Shown here: positions 58,196-64,000 of the stretch, piece after piece | Numbering within the stretch: the stretch's first letter is position 1 | Layout: each line of letters begins with the position of its first letter | DNA from: Streptomyces antarcticus | Lineage (GTDB): Bacteria > Actinomycetota > Actinomycetes > Streptomycetales > Streptomycetaceae | DNA: 64,000 bases | NCBI RefSeq assembly: GCF_026627255.1 | Contig: NZ_JAPNLM010000005.1 | Location: 248,001 to 312,000, forward strand | Direction of reading: 5' to 3' | Program-made: the position numbers and the translations under genes | Notes under the pieces: model-generated | What the model was told of the DNA's origin: nothing | Database searches by the model: none | What the model saw: only the letters and a program-made list of their open reading frames with translations

Positions 58196-58239
58196 GCAAT
58201 ATCCCGCGCTTGCAAATATCCCGCGTCTGCAATTAATGT
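58196..58239. promoter_or_regulatory. Promoter and candidate MarR operator
   Basis: A direct repeat GCAATATCCCGCGCTTGC (58196-58213) / GCAAATATCCCGCGTCTGC (58212-58230) overlaps a promoter toward the MFS gene: TTGCAA (58210-58215), 18-base spacer, TAATGT (58234-58239). TTGCA...TGCAA also forms an inverted repeat. The remaining gap (58032-58195, with GCCGCA hexamer repeats) holds no gene. Confidence 0.6.
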
Positions 58240-58333
58240 GGACGCACGTAAGCAGCGACAGCACACATATGTCGCCCTCGGCGGCCGCGCGCCGCACCCC
58301 GCACCACCACCTCCCTGAAGGGCACCTCCCCTC

Positions 58334-59566
58334 ATGCCTCTCGCACTCCTCGCCCTCGCCATCGGGGCCTTCGGGATCGGCACCACCGAATTCGTGATCA
58401 TGGGCCTGCTCCCCGAGGTCGCCGGCGACTACGGCGTCTCGATCCCCACGGCGGGCTTCCTGGTCACCGGCTACGCCCTCGGCGTGGTCCTCGGCGCGCC
58501 ACTGATGACCACCCTCGGCACCCGCATCCCCCGCAAACGGATGCTGATGCTGCTCATGGGCCTGTTCATCGCGGGCAACGTGCTCTCCGCGCTCGCCCCC
58601 GCCTTCGGCGTCATGCTGGCCGGCCGCGTCGTCGCCTCCCTCGCCCACGGCGCCTTCTTCGGCATCGGCGCGGTCGTCGCCGCCGAGCTCGTCGCCCCCG
58701 AGAAGAAGGCCGGCGCGATAGCGATGATGTTCACCGGCCTCACCGTCGCCAACGTGGTCGGCGTGCCCCTCGGCACCCTCGTCGGGCAGACCCTCGGCTG
58801 GCGCGTCACCTTCCTGATCGTCGCCGGACTCGGCGTCCTCGGCCTGCTCGGCATCGCCAAGCTGGTGCCCGAGCTGCCCCGGCCCGCCGGCGGCGTCCGC
58901 ATCCGCAGCGAGCTGGCCGCCTTCCGCAACGTACAGGTGCTGCTCGCGATGGCGATGACCGTCCTCGGCTTCGGCGGCGTCTTCGCCGCGATCACCTACA
59001 TCACCCCGATGATGACCAACGTCGCCGGTTTCGCCGACACGTCCGTCACCTGGCTGCTCGTCCTCTTCGGCCTCGGCATGGTCGCCGGCAACCTCATCGG
59101 CGGCCGGTTCGCCGACCGCGCCCTGATGCCCCTGCTGTACGTGTCCCTCGGCGCCCTCGCCGTCACGCTGGCGGTGTTCACCCTGACCGCCCACACGAAG
59201 GCCGGAGCGGCCGTCACCATCGTGCTCATCGGCGCCCTCGGCTTCGCCACCGTGCCGCCGCTGCAGAAGCGGGTCCTCGACCAGGCCGCCGGCGCACCCA
59301 CCCTCGCCTCCGCCGTGAACATAGGCGCCTTCAACCTCGGCAACGCCCTCGCCGCCTGGCTCGGCGGGCTCGTGATCGCCGCCGGCCTCGGCTGGACCGC
59401 TCCGAACTGGGTCGGCGCGGCCCTGGCCGCCTCTGCCCTCGTACTCGCCCTCGTCTCGGGCGCACTGGAGCGCCGTACGGCCGCCCGCCCGCTCGGCGGC
59501 GCCCCGGCCGGTGCGGACGGGGCCGAGGTCCCCGGGGCCGCCGCGCCCGTATCCGCCCACCACTGA
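58334..59566 (+). CDS. MFS drug-efflux transporter (Cml/AraJ-like)
   Basis: A 410-residue twelve-helix exporter. Motifs: 'FGIGTTEFVIMGLLPEVAGD' (helix 1), 'TGYALGVVLGAPLMTTLGTR' (motif A area), 'ASLAHGAFFGIGAVVAAELV' and 'SAVNIGAFNLGNALAAWLGG'. These mark the DHA1 group of chloramphenicol/arabinose exporters. It is divergent from the MarR gene and followed after about 100 bases by a heme-binding-like gene. Real substrate unknown. Confidence 0.93.
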   Translation: MPLALLALAIGAFGIGTTEFVIMGLLPEVAGDYGVSIPTAGFLVTGYALGVVLGAPLMTTLGTRIPRKRMLMLLMGLFIAGNVLSALAPAFGVMLAGRVVASLAHGAFFGIGAVVAAELVAPEKKAGAIAMMFTGLTVANVVGVPLGTLVGQTLGWRVTFLIVAGLGVLGLLGIAKLVPELPRPAGGVRIRSELAAFRNVQVLLAMAMTVLGFGGVFAAITYITPMMTNVAGFADTSVTWLLVLFGLGMVAGNLIGGRFADRALMPLLYVSLGALAVTLAVFTLTAHTKAGAAVTIVLIGALGFATVPPLQKRVLDQAAGAPTLASAVNIGAFNLGNALAAWLGGLVIAAGLGWTAPNWVGAALAASALVLALVSGALERRTAARPLGGAPAGADGAEVPGAAAPVSAHH

Positions 59567-59668
59567 CACCCCCCGGAACCCACCCCGCACCGAAGCCCCG
59601 TACCGGGGCGTACCGGGCCGTACCGAAGCCCCGTACCCAGGCCCCGCACCGCTCAAGGAGCACGCACC

Positions 59669-59950
59669 ATGTCCCTCACCACCACCACCGCCCGCACCGC
59701 CGTCGCCCCGCTGACCAAGGCCTTCACGGCGCTCCAGCTCGACGCACCGGCCGCCGACCTGGTCGACGCCGTCCGGCCCGACGGCCTCTTCCACACCCTG
59801 CCGACCGCCCTCGACCGGCCGCTCCTCTTCATCGCCGGCGGGCTGCCCGGCCACCGCGACGGCCGCCTGATCGGCGCCATCGGCGTCGGCGGCGGGGCTC
59901 CCGACCAGGACCACGGCTTCGCCGCCGCGGCGCTCGACGCCCTGGTCTGA
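59669..59950 (+). CDS. GlcG/HbpS-like (DUF336) protein with internal deletion
   Basis: A 93-residue protein. The C-terminal part ('DRPLLFIAGGLPGHRDGRLI', 'GAIGVGGGAPDQDHGFAAAA') matches the end of HbpS/GlcG-like proteins of ~140 residues; the N-terminus is joined directly to 'KAFTALQLDAPAADLVDAVR', leaving out ~45 residues containing the first beta strands. Reading frame and ribosome binding site (AAGGAG) are intact, so a short protein may be made. It could be non-functional. Confidence 0.7.
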   Translation: MSLTTTTARTAVAPLTKAFTALQLDAPAADLVDAVRPDGLFHTLPTALDRPLLFIAGGLPGHRDGRLIGAIGVGGGAPDQDHGFAAAALDALV

Positions 59951-59964
59951 GCACGCCGGGTCGC

Positions 59965-60009
59965 GCGCCCGTGTCCCCCGTGCCACGTTGGTACGGGGGA
60001 CACGGGCGC
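59965..60009. terminator. Strong hairpin terminator
   Basis: Perfect 17-base arms GCGCCCGTGTCCCCCGT (59965-59981) and ACGGGGGACACGGGCGC (59993-60009), with an 11-base loop, begin 15 bases after the HbpS-like stop codon. It also lies just upstream of the GH20 gene. Confidence 0.85.
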
Positions 60010-60033
60010 ACGATGCGAAATCCGAGGCGGCAC

Positions 60034-61656
60034 ATGAGGGTCCACGTCATCGCGACGGCAACGGTCGCCGCGCTGGTCACCCTCGCCGTCCCGAGCTGCA
60101 CCGCGGCCTCCGACGAGGCCCCCGCGGCAGCCCCCACCCCCGGAACCCGCGCCGCGGCGTCGGCCCGGGCCGCGACCCCCGGTGCGGCCGACCCGACCCC
60201 GGTCCCCACCCCGTCGCCGGCCCTCCCGCTGTCGACGGCCCCGAGCACCGTCCCCGCCGTACGCGAGCACGTTCCGGCCCGGGGCCCCGGCTGGAAGCCC
60301 GCCACCAGCGGCCGCGTGATCGTCCGCGCGGACGACGCCTCGGCACTCACCGACGAGGGCAAGCTGCTCGCGGGCGAACTGGGCATGGGCTTCGCCGAGG
60401 CACAGGACCCCGGCCCCGGCGACGTAGAGCTGTCCCTGGACGCCGGGGCCTCCGAGATGCCCGAGTCGTACACCCTCACCGTCAAGGACGGCCGGGCCAG
60501 GGTCACCGCCCGCGACGAGGCCGGCGTCTTCTACGGCACCCGCACCCTCAAGCAGGCCGTGAAGACGGCCGGCTCCGCGCCGGAGGGCACGGTGCGCGAC
60601 GCCCCGGCCCGCCCGCAGCGCGGCCTCAACCTCGACATCGCGCGCAAGAACTTCACCCCGGCCTGGATCGAGGACCGGATCCGCGAGATGGGCGACCTCA
60701 AACTCAACCAGCTCGGCCTGCACTTCTCCGACGACCAGGCCTTCCGCATCGAGTCCGAGAGCCACCCCGAGATCGTCTCCACGCCGCACCTGACCAAGGC
60801 GGACGTGCGCCGGATCACGGCCCTCGCCGCGAGCCGGCACATCACCGTCGTCCCGGAGATCGACTCTCCCGGACACCTCGGCGCGGTGCTGCGCGCCCAC
60901 CCCGACCTGCAACTGCGCGACGTACAGGGCAAGGCGGTCAAGGGCGCGGTGGACATATCCAACCCGGCCGCGGCCAAGCTCATCGACGAACTGCTCCGCG
61001 AGTACCTGCCGCTGTTCCCCGGCGGGGCCTGGCACCTGGGTGCCGACGAGTACCAGGCCCTCGTCGTCCGTGACCCGCAGGCCTCCTTCCCGCGGCTCGC
61101 CGCCGCCGCCCGGGAGCGGTACGGCCCCACGGCGCGCGTCCAGGACCTCGCGACGGGCTGGCTCAACGACCGCGCGGACGTGGTCCGCCCGTCCGGCAAG
61201 GCGCTCAAGGCCTGGAACGACGGCTTCTTCTCCGGCGGCGTGGCCAAGGCCGCCGAGGACATCCAGGTCGAATACTGGACCGGCAAGGAACTCGGCGCCC
61301 GCCCGCCGCTGGAGTACCTGCGCGAGGGCCGCAAGGTGGTCAACCTGAACGACGAGTACCTGTACTACGTCCTCGGCCAGCCCAACCAGTTCACCTACCC
61401 CACCGGCCGGCGCATCTACGAGGAGTGGACCCCGCTGGTGCTCCGCGGCACCACCGCGGTGCCCGCCCGGTACGGGGCACAGATACTCGGAGCCCGGCTC
61501 GCCGTCTGGAGCGACCTGGCGAACGCCCAGACCCAGGCGCAGGTGGCGGAGGGCATCCGGACGCCGCTGGCCGCGCTCTCCCAGAAGGTGTGGGACGAGC
61601 GTCAACCCCGGCAGTCCTGGGCCGAGTTCAAGGCCCTGACCGACCGGATCCGGTGA
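60034..61656 (+). CDS. Secreted beta-N-acetylhexosaminidase-like glycoside hydrolase family 20 protein
   Basis: A ~540-residue exported protein: signal peptide ('VHVIATATVAALVTLAVPSC', possible lipid attachment at Cys), a Pro/Thr/Ala linker (~30-80), an N-terminal GH20b domain ('LTVKDGRARVTARDEAGVFY') and the GH20 barrel: 'RGLNLDIARKNFTPAWIEDR', 'HFSDDQAFRIESE', 'VVPEIDSPGHLGAVLRAHPD' and 'WHLGADEYQA', whose Asp-Glu pair (~337-338) is catalytic. It removes terminal GlcNAc/GalNAc from chitin or glycoconjugates. ATG 60034, after GAGG, was chosen over ATG 60013, whose ribosome binding site would lie in the hairpin. Confidence 0.88.
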   Translation: MRVHVIATATVAALVTLAVPSCTAASDEAPAAAPTPGTRAAASARAATPGAADPTPVPTPSPALPLSTAPSTVPAVREHVPARGPGWKPATSGRVIVRADDASALTDEGKLLAGELGMGFAEAQDPGPGDVELSLDAGASEMPESYTLTVKDGRARVTARDEAGVFYGTRTLKQAVKTAGSAPEGTVRDAPARPQRGLNLDIARKNFTPAWIEDRIREMGDLKLNQLGLHFSDDQAFRIESESHPEIVSTPHLTKADVRRITALAASRHITVVPEIDSPGHLGAVLRAHPDLQLRDVQGKAVKGAVDISNPAAAKLIDELLREYLPLFPGGAWHLGADEYQALVVRDPQASFPRLAAAARERYGPTARVQDLATGWLNDRADVVRPSGKALKAWNDGFFSGGVAKAAEDIQVEYWTGKELGARPPLEYLREGRKVVNLNDEYLYYVLGQPNQFTYPTGRRIYEEWTPLVLRGTTAVPARYGAQILGARLAVWSDLANAQTQAQVAEGIRTPLAALSQKVWDERQPRQSWAEFKALTDRIR

Positions 61657-61728
61657 CGGCGGACGTACGGTCGTCCCCTCCACGCGGTCGTCCCCGCTGT
61701 GCGGTCGTACCTTCCGCGCGGTCGTCCC

Positions 61729-62052
61729 CTACACGTGGTCGTCGAGGCTCCGGCGGGCCGTGCGGTCCCGGCCCTGCCAGCGCCGGAGGACCCATCGGCC
61801 GAGCAGCGGCAGGGCCGTCACCACGGTCAGCGTCCACGTGGCCGCGAACGCCCAGATCAGGGGCTGCGACACGGTGACCGAGGCCGCGACGAGCAGCGCC
61901 ACCGTCACCGCGCCGAGCAGGCAGGCCGCCACGATCCGGTGCCGCCGGGGACCTGAGCGCAGCATCCGGTCGAGGGAGCGGTCTCCCCTGAGTTCGGCCT
62001 CGATCGCGGAGAGGGCGCGCTGCTCGCGATCCGAGAGTCCGGCTCCGTCCAT
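61729..62052 (-). CDS. DUF3040 membrane protein
   Basis: A 107-residue protein: 'GLSDREQRALSAIEAELRGD' at the start is the DUF3040 signature, followed by two transmembrane helices ('HRIVAACLLGAVTVALLVAA', 'PLIWAFAATWTLTVVTALPL'). Common in Streptomyces; function unknown. ATG 62052 follows GGAGG. It is convergent with the GH20 gene. Confidence 0.9.
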   Translation of the reverse strand: MDGAGLSDREQRALSAIEAELRGDRSLDRMLRSGPRRHRIVAACLLGAVTVALLVAASVTVSQPLIWAFAATWTLTVVTALPLLGRWVLRRWQGRDRTARRSLDDHV

Positions 62053-62155
62053 GGCGACGTACCTCCGTCGGCTCGGCCACCGGCCGCGGGGCGCGGTCGG
62101 CGGCCTCTGACCGGCGAATACCCGTCCTGGCGCGGTCCAACCCCGCGCCGTGGCG

Positions 62156-62971
62156 TCACCAGATGGCGGCGACCCACTCCGGGTGGTCGATGAACGGGTT
62201 CCGGTTGTGCTGGTAGCTGTCGAATATGACCTGGTTGCGGCGCTTCTCGAAGGCGTCCGGCGGGTCCTGCTGGCTCCACTGCTTCAGGACGCTGATCCGG
62301 CCCATGGCCGGGGCGGAGCCGTTGTTGACCTTGTCGTTCATTTCGAGGTTCGCGAAGCCGTCGCCGCCTTCGTAGCGGACCGCCATGTAGAGCAGCATCC
62401 GCGCCACGTCGCCCTTGACGGCGTTGCGCGGCTCGAAGGAGTCGGAGTCGGTGAGGCTGCCGGGAGCTTCGCCGACGGGGCTGCCGCCCATGTCGAAGTC
62501 CTTGTTCCCGCGGGTGCTGTTGACGGTGACGTCCTCGGGGCGCAGGTGGTGCAGGTCGGTGCCCGGGCCGGTGGCGGTGCCGAAGTCGCCGTGGCTCTTG
62601 GCCCAGACGTGCTCGCGGTTCCAGTCGTTGGCCCCGCCGCCGTTGGTGGACTTGGACTGGGAGCGGCCGGAGTAGAGCAGGATGACGTTGTTCGGGTTCG
62701 CGGGGTCTTGGTCGGTCACCTTCAGGGCGTTCCACACGCCGTCGTAGTTCACCTTCGACTGGGACTTGATGATGGTGTGCAGGGCGGCCTTCAGCGCGGC
62801 TCCGGTCTTGCCCTCCGCGGCCGCGTAGTACGGCTCGACGGCGGCGGAACCGGTCGCGGCGGCGTGGGGAGCCGCCGTCCGCTCCTGTCCGGCCGTGGCG
62901 GTGGCCGGTACGGCCAGCAGGGCGACCGCCGCGAGGCCGGCGGCCGCGGGAGTCAGGCGGGAGAATCTCAT
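62156..62971 (-). CDS. Secreted endonuclease I family nuclease
   Basis: A 271-residue exported nuclease with signal peptide ('AAAGLAAVALLAVPATATAG', ~28). The beta-beta-alpha metal motif is clear: 'NDWNREHVWAKSHGDFG' with catalytic His (~119), 'GTDLHHLRPEDVTVNSTRGN', 'FEPRNAVKGDVARMLLYMAV' and 'RNQVIFDSYQHNRNPFIDHP' closing the fold. It cuts DNA and RNA outside the cell. ATG 62971 was chosen with AGGAAC upstream; longer starts disrupt the signal peptide. Probably monocistronic. Confidence 0.95.
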   Translation of the reverse strand: MRFSRLTPAAAGLAAVALLAVPATATAGQERTAAPHAAATGSAAVEPYYAAAEGKTGAALKAALHTIIKSQSKVNYDGVWNALKVTDQDPANPNNVILLYSGRSQSKSTNGGGANDWNREHVWAKSHGDFGTATGPGTDLHHLRPEDVTVNSTRGNKDFDMGGSPVGEAPGSLTDSDSFEPRNAVKGDVARMLLYMAVRYEGGDGFANLEMNDKVNNGSAPAMGRISVLKQWSQQDPPDAFEKRRNQVIFDSYQHNRNPFIDHPEWVAAIW

Positions 62972-63099
62972 GACGTGGGGGTTCCTCTCCACGCACCGTC
63001 CCCGCCCTTGCGGTTGGCGGGGTGTCAGGTGGCAGAGCGAGGCTCGCATTGTCATGTGCTGATCAGGTGAAAACCATGTGTCCGGCACGCGGAAATCAG

Positions 63100-63595
63100 T
63101 GCTCCCGCCGGGGTGGCCGCCCGCCCCCCGCCTGGCGCGCGACCTGGCCGCCCACGGCCTGGCGGTGCCACGGGACTTCACCGTCTTCCAGACCACCGCA
63201 CGGCTCTACCGGCTGCTGGACGAGGTATCCGTGACGGGTGCCGGGGCGACATCCCGGACCCCCTGCCGAGTCCGGTCGAGCGGGGGCCTTCCTCGTCCGG
63301 TTTCCGCGGGACCGGCAGGGCCGCGTCCTCTGGTACCTCTGCCCGCGACCGTCGGAAGAGGCGTTCGTCGTGCACTCCCACCTCGACCACGCGTACGAGG
63401 GGGACCGCCTCGGCGGCACCGAGGAGCGGCGAACCGCGATGCTCTGCTGCGCGCCCTCGCTCGAGGAGCTCGCCCACCGCTTCCGGGATCGGGATCAGGC
63501 TGTGGAGCGCGGTCACCGTCGGCGACCCGTCCGGGCTCGATCCGCTGCTGCGCGACTACCCGGAGCACTACGCGCCGCCCGCGCCGGAGGCGTGA
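63100..63595 (+). pseudogene. Frameshifted gene of a conserved actinobacterial family
   Basis: Coherent protein segments lie in successive frames: 'ARDLAAHGLAVPRDFTVFQT' and 'TARLYRLLDEV' (to ~63230), then 'GDIPDPLPSPVE', then 'GAFLVRFPRDRQGRVLWYLC' with 'SEEAFVVHSHLDHAYEGDRL' (to ~63480), and finally 'LWSAVTVGDPSGLDPLLRDY' + 'PEHY' to the stop at 63593. At least three frameshifts are needed. The intact family is, I believe, SMI1/KNR4-like or related, unknown in function. Confidence 0.65.
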
Positions 63596-63626
63596 ACCGC
63601 CGCGCGGCGGTTCACGCCTCCGGCGC
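63581..63626. terminator. Perfect 46-bp palindrome, bidirectional terminator
   Basis: Two 23-base arms meet at 63603/63604 with no mismatch. It includes the stop of the pseudogene and precedes by three bases the stop of the convergent binding-protein gene. Confidence 0.9.
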
Positions 63627-63629
63627 GCG

Positions 63630-64000
63630 TCAGCTGCCCGCCGTGACCTGCGGGGCCGGGTCGTACTTGAAGTTCGCCGGCCCGAAGTTCTTCTTCACGG
63701 CGCGGTCCCAGGAGCCGTCCTCGACCATCTTCCGCAGCGCGTCGTTGATCTTGCCCTGGAGTTCCTTGTCGCCCTTCTTGACGCCGATGCCGTAGTTCTC
63801 GTTGCTCAGGCTCTGGCCCGCCAGCTTGAACTTGCCCTCGTTGCCCTTGCGCGCCACGTACCCGGCCAGGATGGCGTTGTCCGTGGTCATGGCGTCGGCC
63901 TGGTTCTCCTGGAGGGCGACGAGACACTCGGAGTATCCGGGGAGCTCCAGGATGCTCGCCTTCGGCGCCAGGTTGGTCCTGATGTTCTCCGCCGAGGTGG
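63630..64000 (-). CDS. Amino-acid ABC transporter substrate-binding protein, 3' part (cut by window end)
   Basis: The last ~122 residues of a GluB-type periplasmic-binding-protein fold: 'NLAPKASILELPGYSECLVA', 'LQENQADAMTTDNAILAGYV', 'GQSLSNENYGIGVKKGDKEL' and 'VEDGSWDRAVKKNFGPANFK'. These match glutamate/polar amino-acid binding proteins, in which 'DA.TTD' contributes to ligand binding. The 5' part with the lipobox lies beyond 64000. Confidence 0.92.
   Translation of the reverse strand, partial: TSAENIRTNLAPKASILELPGYSECLVALQENQADAMTTDNAILAGYVARKGNEGKFKLAGQSLSNENYGIGVKKGDKELQGKINDALRKMVEDGSWDRAVKKNFGPANFKYDPAPQVTAGS

Noticed and set aside
63581..63626. 46-bp palindrome considered as an insertion-sequence end or telomeric palindrome
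   Set aside because: It lies between two convergent stop codons, is single, and is best explained as a bidirectional terminator.

Overview
The window is high-GC actinobacterial DNA, most probably from a Streptomyces chromosome. Supporting signs are strong third-position GC codon bias, GTG starts, ATGA/GTGA gene overlaps, streptomycete families (SAV_915, DUF3040, LAL regulators, SigE-type ECF sigma factors, LAXTG sortase substrates), mycothiol-linked gene remnants and IdeR/DmdR-type iron boxes. No rRNA, tRNA, CRISPR array, integrase or intact transposase was found. The many truncated and frameshifted genes, with short tandem repeats between genes, suggest an accessory or chromosome-arm region; this is inference.

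Layout. 0-10 kb: a TetR regulator, a Vat/CatB-type acetyltransferase, a large LAL regulator abutting a truncated Ig-domain gene, a BtrH-like protein, a small secreted Asp/His/Gly peptide, a TetR-controlled NmrA/SnoaL pair with twin palindromic operators, and a PP2C phosphatase. 10.7-16.5 kb: a Pls/PosA-type membrane NRPS (single adenylation and carrier domains plus a multi-pass LbetaH scaffold) followed by a short M1 zinc peptidase. This looks like a polyamino-acid synthetase with a degrading or self-protection enzyme, and is the most notable biosynthetic unit. 16.8-31.9 kb: an ECF sigma factor, a membrane protein, MFS plus GH88, a divergent acyl-CoA dehydrogenase / CoA-transferase / acyl-CoA ligase cassette, a metal ABC importer, a GNAT and a lysA-type decarboxylase.

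32-39.2 kb is a gene graveyard around iron and B12 metabolism. It holds a frameshifted GlxA/AraC regulator, two C-terminal MFS remnants, an intact ornithine/lysine N-monooxygenase behind an iron box, an isochorismatase remnant, an HTH protein behind a near-consensus iron box, and a complete-looking cobalamin riboswitch left attached to a short metE tail.

39-47 kb: CsbD, a TauE/SafE exporter, a HTH-TOBE protein, a TDT transporter, DUF1275, VOC, then an RNA-repair type cluster (NAD-binding protein, T4 Rnl1-like RNA ligase, polynucleotide kinase-phosphatase, NYN nuclease). 47-64 kb: an SH3 protein with an expanded acidic repeat, a 1.2 kb gene-poor stretch, a response regulator with a decayed kinase, YbjQ, a TerD-vWA fusion, a methyltransferase with a duplicated translation start, a MocR/EamA pair, a frameshifted DUF805 gene, a sortase substrate / ECF sigma / membrane protein cluster, a MarR/MFS pair, a GH20 hexosaminidase, DUF3040, secreted endonuclease I, a frameshifted pseudogene and the 3' part of an amino-acid ABC binding protein running off the right edge.
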